Of a DNA stretch of 64,000 bases, positions 1 through 12,100 are shown piece after piece. Numbering within the stretch: the stretch's first letter is position 1; each line of letters begins with the position of its first letter. The notes beneath the pieces were generated by a model that saw only the letters and a list, made by a program, of their open reading frames with translations, was not told the origin of the DNA and did no database searches. Location: positions 67,444,790-67,508,789 of the forward strand of contig CM062292.1 of assembly GCA_031216915.1 (NCBI GenBank), read 5' to 3'. Both the position numbers and the translations under genes were made by a program. This DNA comes from Pictodentalium vernedei (lineage: Eukaryota > Mollusca > Scaphopoda > Dentaliida > Dentaliidae).

Positions 1-529
1 CTACTTTTGCAAAGACGCCAACAAATTACATTCTGCAATTTTCACCTTTACATGATTCAGTCTTTCGATTTTGAAAATGGGAGGTGATGTTTACTGCTTG
101 CTACCATTTGAAGTAAGGTGCACTGTTGTTGAGTCCCGGCATCAGAAAAATGTTTTCAAGAAAGACATCAATGAACATGATTTCCCTGCATCTTAGAAAC
201 TCACAGAAAGTGTGCTCTGCATAAAGAGAACATTGATACTGACCATTTGCAAGAAAGAATTTCACAGAATTTGATGCAACTTATCATTTTTTTGGAACTA
301 AGTTACAAAACAATTCAGTGTTATTCATTTCCGAAAGTTTGTCTGCGCATTGTTCACGTTACTAGTGCACAATAATAAGGGATTCTAAAGTAATTACTCT
401 TTTGATCAAATAAGCAAGACCCAGCAGTAATCAAATTTATTTGAGTTGGGTACAATATAAATTATTGTGATATTGACAGTTTGCATCTTGGAGCTTATGT
501 TACCAGTCATCTTATCACAATAACATATA

Positions 530-987
530 TGTTCCGATAGGACACTACTCGTAGCCCAAAACCTATGTTGTGAAACCCGGGAGGTTTATTTACTGAGCCT
601 ATGATCGTTAAAAATGGCCTTCCGCAAGGTAACTTTTAACGATCATAGGTTTAGTAAATAAACCTCTCATGTACCCATGATGACACTGGATAAATAATCA
701 ATAAACCAGATAAACTCATTCCATCTTCGTTCCAATCGTAAATTGGTTTGTAATTTATACAACACTTTATCTGGAACACCGTTTTCTGCAAATGTGAAAA
801 ATCCAGAAAAATGAAGCGGCTTGCGAGTCACTCCATTGATGAAGCAATTACTAAACTCGCGACGTCATTTCAAAATTTCGCGTTGTGATGTCAGACGGTA
901 ACATTTGCTACTGGAGCCATAAACATAAAAGAAACTATGCCAGCTCTCATCCAATCAGAGAGCGAGTATTTTACTCTTGTTGGAACA
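530..987. repeat. Dispersed repeat, copy 1 (partner at 20435-20889)
   Basis: The sequence from TGTTCC at 530 to GGAACA at 987 is matched almost throughout by 20435-20889. The ends are short inverted repeats (GTTCCgata... and GTTCCAACAAGAG on the other strand). The core at about 582-668 is a hairpin whose arms read AGGTTTATTTACTGA and its complement. Similarity extends about 15 bp upstream of the proposed left end, so the left boundary is uncertain. No clear target duplication was found and the class is unknown. Confidence 0.6.
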
Positions 988-1703
988 ATACATGAAATGC
1001 AGCTTAGATGGACCATTTGCCTTTTTAGTTCGTGCATTTCATTTCCTGATGCACCTCGCAACATTGTAACCACAATTCACTGCAAATTCTCTATCTTTTG
1101 GGCTGTTAAAATGACATACAACACTCGGGGGTTGTTTCACAAGATGGAACAAAACTAGAGGAGATTGCTTCAGAGCTGTGTAATGCAATTTTTGCGACGT
1201 TTGATTAGTCTGAAGTCTTGGGATGCTACAGATTATAAGTCATGGTATATTGTTCACATTACCATGAACGCAGTGTATTATTTGACACTTTTTTCTCATG
1301 AACAGACTTTAATCACTTGCTACTATTGGAATATCCAAATAAGCATACTCCTATGTTTATTAATTTTTGAGCATTCTGCCAACCTGTATTCTGCTTATTT
1401 TGGTCCATATTTTTATTGAAAATAGACCCTTACACAAGCTACAGATAAGCTGTTCATCTTTTCAGGCCTGGCATTCTGAAAAATGCAGGAGGGCAAAAAA
1501 TCGCTCTCCTCAATCAGCTTAGGAGAGCAATTAGCTTTACACAGCATTTTAAGTATCCAGTTGAACGAACTCATTGAAACTGAAACCAACAGACTACATC
1601 AGTGATTTTATTAACTTTACTAAGGTAAAGCGAAATCTCTTAGACATCTAGATGTCTCACTCAACAACAGAACACACACTTGACAAGACCTGTGTGTGTA
1701 CCC

Positions 1704-1811
1704 AGACCTGTTGTCTAAGAAAGTCATACGCCTACCACTACCACCTTCAACCCCCCAAGGGGGGTTGAAGGTGGTAGTGGTAGGCGTATGACTTTCTTGG
1801 ACAACAGGTCT
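1704..1811. repeat. Long near-perfect hairpin (54-bp arms)
   Basis: The arms pair from AGACCTGTTGT (1704-1714) to ACAACAGGTCT (1801-1811), with a 2-nt centre (AA) at 1757-1758 between CCCCCC and GGGGGG. Mismatches are few. It may be the core of a foldback element, but no terminal repeat or target duplication was found around it. Confidence 0.75.
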
Positions 1812-2030
1812 GCTTGAATCTACAGTCACATCCTGGTGCAAGTGCTTCAAGTGACAGGATAGTAGTAATGGTAGTATATTATAGTGTCAATATTCCTTGA
1901 ATAATTACCCCTCAAACTGTGATGTCAGTTGTTGAACTTGAAACTGACAGAAAAAAAAATATTGCTGTGACCCATTTTGCTTCAAATGATTGCAACTGTG
2001 TATGGGTATGATTGCAGCCATTACCTTTTA

Positions 2031-2798
2031 CAGTAAAACCTGTCTTGAGAGACCACTGTCTTGGGAGACCACCTGTCTTGAGAGACCACATCTGCCAGGC
2101 ACCGATTGGTTTTACTCTATAATGGACCTGCTATGGCAGACCACCTGTCTTGAGAGACCACCTGTCTTGAGAGACCACTGTGGCCTGGTACCAACTTGTA
2201 TTTTTATGCCATAATGGACCTGTCTTGAGAGATCGCCCCTTTGAAGACTGAAACCATGACAAAAACTTTTTACCTGTTCTGGAATTGGAAAATCCATAGT
2301 GGTTATACTAACATAATTAAAAGTATTAAAAGCTCTTAATTGGGTCTCAATTGCTAACTCATTAAAGATTGAGATGTTTTTGTAAGACCCCCTGTGAAAA
2401 GATTATGATTATTGCTGAATAAACAATTTCATACATACCTGAAATGTGATAGATAGGAATAAAAATAAATTTGTGTTGAAAATCTTTTTGTAAAAAATTG
2501 AAATGGACTGTTATAAAATTTATAAAAATAAATTAGTGTTGAAAATCTTCAATGAAGATTTTCAACACTAATTTATTTTTATAATTTTTATAGCAGTCCA
2601 TTTCAATTTGTTTCAAAAACTTCATAAAAAAGAACAGCTACAAAGTAATTAAAAAAATCCATTCTTCTCCATTTCTGAATTTTGTGGTTGGTTATTCACT
2701 GACTTGAGAAAACCTGAAACCTGTTATGAGAGACCACCTGTCTTGAGAGACCACTTTTGTGTGGCCCAAAGGGCGGTCTCTCAAGACAGGTTCTACTG
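2031..2798. mobile_element. TA-flanked element, pogo/Tc1-mariner-like non-autonomous
   Basis: The left end CAGTAAAACCTGTCTTGAGA and right end (reverse complement CAGTAGAACCTGTCTTGAGA) form inverted terminal repeats over about 24 bp with one mismatch. TA lies immediately outside both ends (2029-2030, 2799-2800). The motif CCTGTCTTGAGAGACCA is repeated in tandem inside each end (2040-2240 and 2715-2755). There is no transposase frame. A separate palindrome sits within it at 2499-2605. Confidence 0.65.
2499..2605. repeat. AT-rich palindrome inside the 2031-2798 element
   Basis: It is nearly symmetric about position 2552: AGTGTTGAAAATCTTCA on the left is mirrored by its complement on the right, and the outer arms reach TTGAAATGGACTG and its complement. 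The arms are about 50 bp with a few mismatches. The sequence just left (2463-2498) repeats part of the arm. It may be a foldback insertion in the host element. Confidence 0.6.
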
Positions 2799-3604
2799 TA
2801 CCACTAAACCACATTCAAAATGAAATTACGTGATGTTATGTGACATCGAAGTTAAATTACATTTTTGCTTTACAACAAAAATTTAATGTGAGCATAATAC
2901 ATGTAATCTCAATCATCCCAGACCAAAATATTTAGGAGGGCAATTTTTCGCTCTCCTTAATTCTTTCAGGATGGCAGTAAGGAGAGCTAAAAAATCGCTG
3001 TCCTGAAATTGCCAAGCCTGTCTTTTCTAATATAATCTAATTAAAATAACTCAATAGATAAACAAAACGATAATGATATGCAAGTCACTAGACTAGTGTT
3101 TGAATTCTACAGCTGTTTTATGAGTTTTATTTTGTCAGAAAAATATCTAATTACCACTCTGTACTCTTATTCTGCCCTGTACTGTCAGTGAATTTTGATC
3201 CCAAGAGTACTAGTAGGTTGAGCCAAGGTATGATGTCGTCTGCTTGCAATAATAAAAGTTGCGGATGTGATGGCATGCAAGAGCAACATTTCGCTTCAAA
3301 TTGAAAGACTGACATGATTACTAAAATAAATTAAAAGATAGGAATAAAACTAACTAAAATCAGTATTCAGAATGATTTACTAATATAATAAAATAAAATG
3401 ACATTCTGTATTATTAATTTTACATTGTTCTCGGTTGTTATGGTTGTTCTCAGTTTTGTATGCCCACACTTCTGACCAATGTTGAAGCATGGCGTCATGA
3501 AAAATTGGTGAAAATCGTTCAAGGTTGGTTGTATGGAATTAGCTCTTACGAAAACATCATTCAAGTCACTATTTCTTCCTATTAAAATGACAAAAGTTCA
3601 CATC

Positions 3605-4815
3605 ATTTTCAGTTTGTAATTCACAAATTGAAGGATGACCATGTAAAAACGTTAAGAATTGTGACGTATTGGCTTAGCCGATTGGTCATTGTCAACAATA
3701 TCATGGTAATACCATGTATAAGCTTTTATTAATCATTCCAGATTATTTTTTTTATTCCCCAGTCCCCAGTCTTTTCTGGTAAACATTAATATCATTGTTT
3801 ACAATACATATTTTCATCAGTCGATCAGTAGGAATTTAGTCAGAATATGTTATTGCTTTATGGCAATCCACTGGCTTGATTGGTCACATGGTTCTCAGGT
3901 AAGAATCAGGTATCTGTAGCTTTTGTCATTTTCAGTTTGTAATTCACAAATTGAAGGATAACCATGTAAAAACCTTGAGAATTGTGATGTATTGGCTTGG
4001 CCTATGGTCCATTGTCAACAACATCATGATAATACCATGTACAAGCATACCAGAAAATAAGTGGTCTGACAAGGACAATGTCAGGTACAAAAAGGCCAAT
4101 GTCTGACTGAGCTTTAAAATCATCAGTCAAAATGTCTGATGCCAAAATTATATCGGTGAAGTTCAGTGATCAGAACTTTATGCATGCTGGAAATCATGTA
4201 CCTATTTAGCAAGCCTAAAATTAATGATTTTTGTGATTTCTGAACCTGGCAAGTTGAGAAGTGTGAAGAAAGTTACTGTACAGCTCATCAGTATTAACAG
4301 CATGTGAAGGAAGGAATGTGATTTGGTATAGCCATACATGTATCTAAATTATGTCTGAAGGTAATTCCATTCCCTATTCAGAATGAAACCAATCATACCT
4401 TGTTTGGTAGGGCTCGTTGAGCCCTGCCAAACAAGGTATGGTTGGATGAATTCTGAGCAGCTTCAAGATAAAGGTACATGTGCACCCAAAACACACTATT
4501 TCGAATACTCAAACTCCATTTTGTAATATGTCAGATATCATTCTTAAATGACAGACATGATTCATTTGGTGTCTGACATTTTGTCTGGAAGCGCAATGAA
4601 AATTATTTTCAGGCTTGTGTACAAGCTTTTATTAATCATTCCAAATTATTTCACTTTTATTTTATTCCCCAGTCTTTTCGGGTAAACATTAATATCATTG
4701 TTTACAGTACATGTTTTCATCTCAGTCGATGAGAAGGAATTTAGTTTGAATATGTTATTGCTTCACAGCAATCCACTGGCTTGATTGATCACATGGTTCT
4801 CAGGTAAAAATCTAT
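3605..4815. repeat. Direct duplication A-B-A'-(insertion)-B'
   Basis: Segment A (3605-3720, beginning ATTTTCAGTTTGTAATTCAC) recurs at 3928-4046. Segment B (about 3720-3905, beginning AAGCTTTTATTAATCATTCC) recurs at 4622-4806. The second unit is split by the 4047-4618 element. Without that insertion the region is a two-copy tandem array with a period of about 320 bp. Confidence 0.75.
4047..4618. mobile_element. hAT-like non-autonomous element with 8-bp duplication
   Basis: GTACAAGC occurs directly at both borders (4039-4046 and 4619-4626), and the uninterrupted duplicate at about 3713-3723 has the site only once. The ends read ATACCAGAAAATAA and, inverted, ACAAGCCTGAAAATAA. A hairpin with RGGCTC tip lies at 4389-4446. 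An 8-bp duplication is typical of hAT elements. There is no coding potential. Confidence 0.7.
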
Positions 4816-5576
4816 ATAAGACAGGTACCTAGCTCGCGTGCAGTGTGATTCATCTGAATCCGTAGACCATTGGGTTTACTTCCCATCCTTTTCTCCACTT
4901 TGCGTGAGTCAAAAATGCTATTTAAATGACTTGATTTTGCAGTACACTGTGCCTGATTTTGGAGTTGTTTTTCATAACCGAGAAACAGTCACTGTGTAAC
5001 TCATAGATACAAAGCAATGTGTCGACTTGGACTCCTACTTTCCGTATTTGACAGTTTTTGTCATGTTGCCATTTGATAATGCATCCATTCATCCATCCGT
5101 TAACTGAAATACAAATATTTATTTGTTAATTAAATTTTACAGTTGTTATGAAAGAAAAGTATGGTTGGCAATATAACATTCATTCCCATCTGTGAAATCT
5201 CCAAAGGTGTTAACCCATTCATTTGACGTGAATCTTATCAACGCTGGGAAAAATAGAAGAGCCAACAGCCACTCCAAAATTACACAGTGTTTTCGATACA
5301 CTGATTACATACAACTCTGCCCCTTTTACTAACGGTATTGGATTTAATACCCATTTTAATCTGTGTACTGAAAGAACCACCCATCACAAGTCATAAACTT
5401 CAGGGACCATTCATACCTGCCATTAAACATGTGAGTGAAAAGCATTAATTTTTTTATGTTCTGTACAATGCAATCTTCATTTTGGTGTATGATTTGTGCA
5501 TATTGTTTTGAATTTTATAGGAGTTCAGACTTGAAATTTTAATAATAAATTTGTTTATTGCTACTTATCTAGCACC

Positions 5577-5789
5577 TTAACTCCCAGCACTCTGGTAATA
5601 TTTCAAAATTTCCATTATTGACTCCATGTTGTCAGTATAGAATGAAATATTTAACAAAATATATCTTGTTTGACAGAGCTCAGTGAGCTCTGTCAAACAA
5701 GATATAATTTATTAAATTTCCCGTTGCACTGTGGGAAAAATTTGCTGCTGAAAACTATGGCATTTTGACATCAGAGTGCAGAGAGTTAA
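5577..5789. mobile_element. TTAA foldback element, family 2 (piggyBac-like MITE)
   Basis: TTAA flanks at 5577-5580 and 5786-5789 enclose ends CTCCCAGCACTCTG and (inverted) CTCTCTGCACTCTG. The centre is a hairpin with TCTTGTTTGACAGAGCTC arms around CAGT. It is the same family as 30274-30474. It ends about 127 bp upstream of pyruvate kinase exon a. Confidence 0.75.
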
Positions 5790-5916
5790 ACCATGTATTT
5801 GAAGAGAAAATAAAGAAAACTTGTTAACAAATTTGTACATGTTATGGTTTGACTTCACTTGTTCATTATGTGAAGGATTGCTAAGCATGATTTCTGTTCT
5901 TTTCCATTTACTGTAG

Positions 5917-6103
5917 GAGTTAGGAACAGAAATATTTCTGAAGAAGGATGAAACCATCAAGCTAACTATAAATTCTGATTGCTCTGAATGTGGTGATCAA
6001 AGTATGGTATATGTCAATCATTCTGACTTCATCTCGAATATTGATGTGGATGACTGCATGTACATTGAAGATGGTCCTCTCTGTCTCAAGGTGCTGACAA
6101 AAG
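5917..6103 (+). CDS. PK: Pyruvate kinase exon a: B-domain start
   Basis: The acceptor is a pyrimidine-rich tract ending CTGTAG at 5916. The donor is AAAAG|GTATTG after 6103, leaving phase 1. The exon encodes 62 residues from [17 protein letters not shown] to CLKVLTKG. This matches the family pattern of the small B domain (the lid over the active site): a charged LKKG-type turn, a beta strand, then YIDDG-type (here MYIEDG) and LQV-KG (LKVLTKG). Divergence from vertebrate enzymes is considerable but the strand pattern is kept. The reading frame continues past the donor to a stop near 6187, so the junction rests on the GT and on the fit to exon b. Confidence 0.9.
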
Positions 6104-9100
6104 GTATTGTAGTTGAATACACAGCAACCTTGGTATTCAGTACACATTTTGGTGTCAACAAGAAACAAAGGATACTACTTCTTCCTTAGTGCTCAGAAAA
6201 GTTTGACATGCTAAACATTGAAAAATTCTAACCTTGAAGAAGGATTCTCTTTTTATCTTTTAAAAGCATCAGGCTTTTTTTTAATTGCTTCTGTACATAT
6301 TGTCAATTCTTGCTAGTACACTGTTCAACAGGGCCAGCATATTTTGATCAAAACATTTGATACAGTGGGTGGTACTTAATTGAATACTTTATTAATGAAT
6401 AGCACTCTTAATTATACCCCCCTTTCAGAGAAGTAGGGGCTATATTGTTGATGGCCTGTATGTCTGTACCTATGTCCATCTGGATCATCCAAACTTGTGT
6501 GTGCAACTCCTCCTACATTATTGAACTGATTTGATGAAACTTTTCAAACATTATGAGTAGCAAGTGAACATGCGCATATTCCAAAATTTTCCAGCTGGGT
6601 TAATTCATTGTTAGGGCTTTGGCAATTTTTTTTAAACAATGCCAAAAGTTTTGGTGGACAGCCCCATAAAAGGGTTTTGGGGTAGTAAGTATAACTTTTC
6701 ACATGTTTAACTTTAAAAGTAAGGATGCTAATCAATTTCTGTATGCTACCCAAAGGGAAACCCATTTTAAGTAATGTAACAGTCATATATGGCCTGTACA
6801 ATATACTGTCAGTGTTCATTTATTATTATGCTCCCCCAAAACAAGTTTGCAGGTGATATAGAAATGGGATCCGTTCGTTCGTCCATCCATCCATCTGCCC
6901 ATCCATTCTTTCATTCGCCCATCCATCCAGACATCCATCCATCCATAACAACTTTGGACCTTTATATCTCAGTCAGTGGATGTTGGATTTAACCCTTTAC
7001 CCAACGCAGACGATATCAAAATTTATTAAAATATCGTTTTTTAATTTCTTTCGAAAAATGTTAACAAAAACATATCATGTGACACCTCGTTGGAACGAGC
7101 TCGCCGAGCTCGTTCCAACGAGGGGTCACATGATATGGTTTTGTTAAAATTTTTCGAAAAATAATATTTTTTCAGCTGCTGAATATGCATATTACGCGGG
7201 CGGATGCGGGCGATTCGTTGGGTAAAGGGTTAAATGATCTTTGGTATGCTGATAGACCACCATGGGAGAAAAGATATTCACAAGTAATAGGTTTTGTCCA
7301 GAGTTATGGGCCTTTTTCCGACTTTTTCAACTTAGAAACCATTCAACTTAGAAACCCTTGGCAGGGAATACGGTGTGCATTGCACCTTGTTTTTTCAATT
7401 TTGCCACCAAAAGATCGCTTATGACCCCTCACTGCAATGAGCTCATCGAGCTTGTTCCAAACAGTGGTCACAAACTTCAATTTTTTGTAAAAAAAGTGAA
7501 AATGTTTAGTTATTGAAGAATTCTTGATGCAAATATCATATTACCTTAAATTGCCACGTCAGAATTAGATTCAGCAAACTGCTTGTTTCACCTTGTACAT
7601 TAGACTCTTTTTCATTTCTTGTTGCCTTTGTTTGACAGCAAGGCTTAAATTAGGGGCAACACACTGTTTGAAATCTTGGATTAACTAGAAAAATCGTAAA
7701 TCACTACTTTATTGCATAGCCTGCCATACTCACATTGTGTCCAGTGTTTAACTCTTTTGGCGCGACAGGCGACTAAAGTCGACAGATGGCAGACCGCAGA
7801 AAGGTACTGCAGTAGTCATTTTAGCCAACTTGTGTGTGTCAATTTCCAAGTGCTTTTAACCTTTTACCCAACACAGACGATATCAAAATTTATTATTTTA
7901 AATATCATTTTTTCAAATTTTTCAAAAAAATTCAACAAAACCATATCATGTGACCCCTCATTGGAATGAGCTTGATGAGCTCGTTCCAATGAGGGGGTCA
8001 CATGATATGGTTGTATTGAATGTTTTTGAAAAATAATATTTTTTTTTCAACTGCTGAAGTTGCATATTATGTGTGTGGTGGGGGGGGGGGGGGGGGGGGG
8101 GGGTGGAGGGTGCGGTCGATTCGTTGGGTAAAGGGTTGAACAAACATACGTATTCCTATGTTTCATGCACCATTTATGTCCTATCCATGAACAACGATAT
8201 CGTCCCTTGTAAGTATAAAGGTGCCATTTAAATATATACAGGAAATCATTTGAAAAACTGTCAATGAGATCATTAGAACATTTTTTAAAATAATAACGCT
8301 TTTGTCTAACAACCTACATGTTTTGTAAAATTCCTGATGAATATTAAGCACTAAGAATTCCGTTTCTCAGATTATTCCGCGCCAAAAGAGTTAATGGTCT
8401 TTGCTATCCCTAATATGCATTTTGTTCATTTGATTTTCTGTCTGATTGTACCTTTTGCACACTAAACTTCAAATGTAGACTGGAGATTATGGGCCGAAAA
8501 ACCCTATTTATCTTGTGATGACTGCCAAATGTCAAGTTAACACAAACCTTAACCCTTATTAACCCTTTACCCAACAAATCGGCCGCATCCGCCCGCGTAA
8601 TATGAAAATTCAGCAGTTGAAAAAATATTATTTTTCAAAAAATTTCAACAAAACCATATCATGTGACCCCTCGTTGGAACGAGCTCGTCGAGTTCGTTCC
8701 AACGAGAGGTCACATGATATGGTTTTGTTGAAATTTTTAGAAAAATTTGAAAAAATGATATTTAAAATAATAAATTTTTATATCGTCTGCGTTGGGTAAA
8801 GGGTTAAAGCCTGGATAAATTACACCACACCTGTATATGCAAGTCGTGAGGTGGTGATTTCTAGTCCAATCTTTGCTCCCTATATTGGTAGTGAAGTCTT
8901 GAGCAGAAACTACTGCCAGTATTGTTCGGTTATTGTCTGGATGTCTTCCTCAAAATTCCATGTTGGCTCACCTCTTCTGAGATAGAAACGTTTGTGAATT
9001 AAGCTCTTAGGGTTCACTTTGAACTTAAAAATTAGTTTCAACTTTTTTCCAATGATTTTCATGACCTGTCTTATTTGACTAATTGTGAAAGTCAGTGTTC

Positions 9101-12100
9101 TTAAATTTGCAAACAGAAATATTCCATGACTATTTAGAAACCTTTATCTCGATGGTAACTGAATGGTGTGGCTTTGATCTTAACTCTTAGAAGCCAGGGA
9201 ATCAGAATGAATTTATTGAGCATGACATGCCGCGAAAAACTTACAGTAAAGCAGGTGCTTCTAGTCAAGTGTCGTCTGCCTGTTCAGGCAGACGACACTT
9301 GACTGGAAGCACCTGCTCAGTGTTTAATTCTCCCCAGCCCAAAGATAGCCGAACCATCACAGGTAGATTACCTGTTGTATTACATCACAGGCAAGAAAAC
9401 TCGACTCCCGGCTTCTAAGGGTTAAGTGAAAGTATTGGGTCAGACGTTTATTCATTCAACTATTGTTCTATCTAATCAGCTTTAATCTGAATTTCCTCGT
9501 GGGAACCCTGTGAAGTGAAGCAGTGCTTGTTTACTGTGGCCAACAGGCTCTGATTTACTGGTAAAATAAGACCAATGCCTGGGATGGAAGTCCTCTAAAA
9601 TGGGCAACGTGGGTATAAACGATTGGCTGGACTTGACTTTATAACCATGTTGCGGTCACGATTAGCCATTGACCAGAAATATGAGACCTTAAACACCAAT
9701 AAATAAATAAATAATATTTAATTTGGATTGAATTTCTTGTTCCAGCTTCCCAATCAGAAATGCTGAAAGGATCTGTGAAATATCTGAGGAGTGTATTTTA
9801 GTTGCAAGTACTAAAAAATATGGTTGGGTGATAACTGTTTTTCTCTTCTTCAGAACAGCTCTATGTTGTATGCAAAGTGGAAGAGGAGGGCATTCTTGGT
9901 AATCGATGGTTATGTCTTATTCCTGGAAAGGAACTTTTAGAGGCAAAGTTGTCTCAGAAAGATAAGGAAGATATCAAGTTTGCAATTGAAAATCAGGTAG
10001 GAAGAGATGCATTTCTTTTATAAACACATTTCCTAGAGGACAGTTTTTCACAAATTTCAAATCCATCATGGCATATAACTTGACTTCTAAAGGTCAGCTA
10101 AATATAAGCAAGACATAGTTTATATTTAAAAGATGATCCCATAATGTTGAAAGGCAAATATAATGCAGAAGCTTAAGCACCGTAATTTTAAGACTGAAAG
10201 AGACATAAAAGATTAAAACATTATGGCTTTCCACTAACGCTTCAAATTATTATACCCCCCGCAACAAAGTTGTGGAGGGGTATACTGGTATCAGCTTGTC
10301 CGTCGGTCTGTCCATGGACATAATTTTTTTTTTGTCCGGGGCTTTTCTCGGTTGTTTATGAACCAATGTCTTTGAAAGTTGGTATGGATGTTCACTACTA
10401 TGGGAACCTATGCACCTGCAATTATAGTTTTGATTGGACTTTTTTTTGCCAGAGTTATGCCCCTTTTTTGTCTCCGAATAGTCTGTCCGTCTGTCTGTGG
10501 ACATCGTTTTGTCCAGAGCTTCTCTCAGTTGTTTATGAACCAATTTCTTTGAAACGTTTTATGGATGTTCACTACCATGGGAACCTGTGCAATTATAGTT
10601 TCAAACAGACTTTTTTGGCAGAGTTATGCCCCTTTTCGCCTTAGACTATCGTGGACATATTTTTTTTCTCGGTTGTTCATGAAACAATTTCTTTGAAAGT
10701 TGGTATGGATGTTCACTACCATGGGAACCTGTGCACCTGAGATTATAGTTTTGATCAGACTTTTTTTTTGCCCGAGTTAACTCAGTTAAGCCCCTTTTCG
10801 TTTTAGAATATTTTTGTCCGAAGATGTTCCCAGACGTTTATGGGTTGATTCCTTTGACACATGGTATGGATGTTCACTACCATTGGAACCTGTGCACCTG
10901 CGAGTATAGGTTCGATCAGACTTTTTTGTCAGAGTTATGCCCCTTTTCATCCTAGAATAAGGCGGTGGGGGGTATCGAAAGCCCATCTGGGATAGTCACA
11001 CCTCTTGTTTCATTCAAGTCTGAAAATAAGCAATCTGTCATTTGCAGAATGAGGTCTCTCAGAGGGTGAATTTGTTCATGTTATCCCATGCAAAGGGTTC
11101 ACAGGGGTAAATTTAGTGATGCTATCCTGCTGTGCAGGGTTTTTCACCAAATTCACCCTCTGAGGATGGACCTCATTCTGCAGATGACAGTCTGCTTATT
11201 TCCAGGCTTGATTTCATTTGATTGATTGAGGCAATCTATTTCTTTACAGTTGTGGATGACAATGGGGGTATTCTAAACTATTTGTGAAAGTAAGACGGAT
11301 AAAGTATTGATGAATTTATTTACAAGTTAAACATAGAATGATAGAAATATAATGAAGCATCATTTCTGCAAATTCCACCACAATCTTATTCAGTCTTGTA
11401 CTTTCATTCTCAAATCTTGTACATTATCCTTTTCTCATGATTATTATTATGCCCCTAACCCCAAAGCATATTGTCGGGGTCCCTGCCCATCTGTCCATCT
11501 GGGCGGTGATTCAATACCTTAAGCGGTAGGAGGTGTGGCCCAACACAAAAGATTTCCATTGTCTAAATACCGCATATTGTTTCCTTAAGTGGAAATCCCT
11601 TTGTTCTCAAGAGGTAGAGGACTGGGTTTGTGACAAAAGAAAACCACATAATCTACCATCCATCCATCCATCAAACCATCTGTCCATCTATCGGCACTTC
11701 CATACTAATGTACAAGCATTTCGCATTATAATTCAAGCATCAGTTGTCAGATATTGATGTTCTCTACCAGAGTTATGTATATGCACCAGAGTTATGACCC
11801 TTGTTACAATTTTCTGTACAAACATTTTTACTCGAGCATCAGTTGTTGGATTTTGATTTCCATTGATATGGTGAGAGACCAGCATGGGAGAAAGGATATC
11901 CACATATAATGGGTTTTGTCCATGCACACACACCAGAGATATGGCCTTCTTACACTTGGAAAACTTACGTAAACTTACTGTTCAAATGCTTTGTATTATA
12001 ACTCAACTACATCGATTGTCACATTTTAATATCCTTTGGTATGGTGACAGAGCACCATGGTGAAAAAGAAATCCACATATCGCTAGTTTCGTCCACACAT

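Larger units (their letters stand above)
1..5916 (+). other. Intron upstream of exon a (repeat content)
   Basis: No exon for the missing N-terminal part of pyruvate kinase was found here. The stretch holds a repeat shared with 20435-20889, a long hairpin at 1704-1811, a TA-flanked element at 2031-2798, an imperfect tandem duplication at 3605-4815 interrupted by an hAT-like element, and a TTAA foldback element at 5577-5789. Remaining parts (about 1-529, 990-1620, 2800-3600, 4820-5576) show only short fragments such as the AGGAGRGC repeat near 1463-1545 and 2930-3015. Confidence 0.6.
6104..9853 (+). other. Pyruvate kinase intron a-b (3.75 kb)
   Basis: It holds a short CCCCC-type repeat at 6411-6545, a Helitron-like core repeat at 6826-7400, four TTAA elements (6989-7233, 7748-8394 containing 7856-8139, 8559-8807, 9180-9425) and a SINE at 9495-9714. 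A decayed fragment of the foldback core (CCCCTCACTGCAATGAGCTC) lies near 7423-7470. About 8810-9179 shows nothing recognisable. Confidence 0.6.

Noticed and set aside
1..5916. Missing pyruvate kinase N-terminal exons (DTKGPEIR and NFSHG motifs)
   Set aside because: No frame in this stretch gives these motifs; they must lie upstream of the window.
10250..10644. Open frames of 92-97 codons over the core repeats
   Set aside because: They read through tandem repeat units on both strands and repeat the same peptide; they are products of repeat structure.
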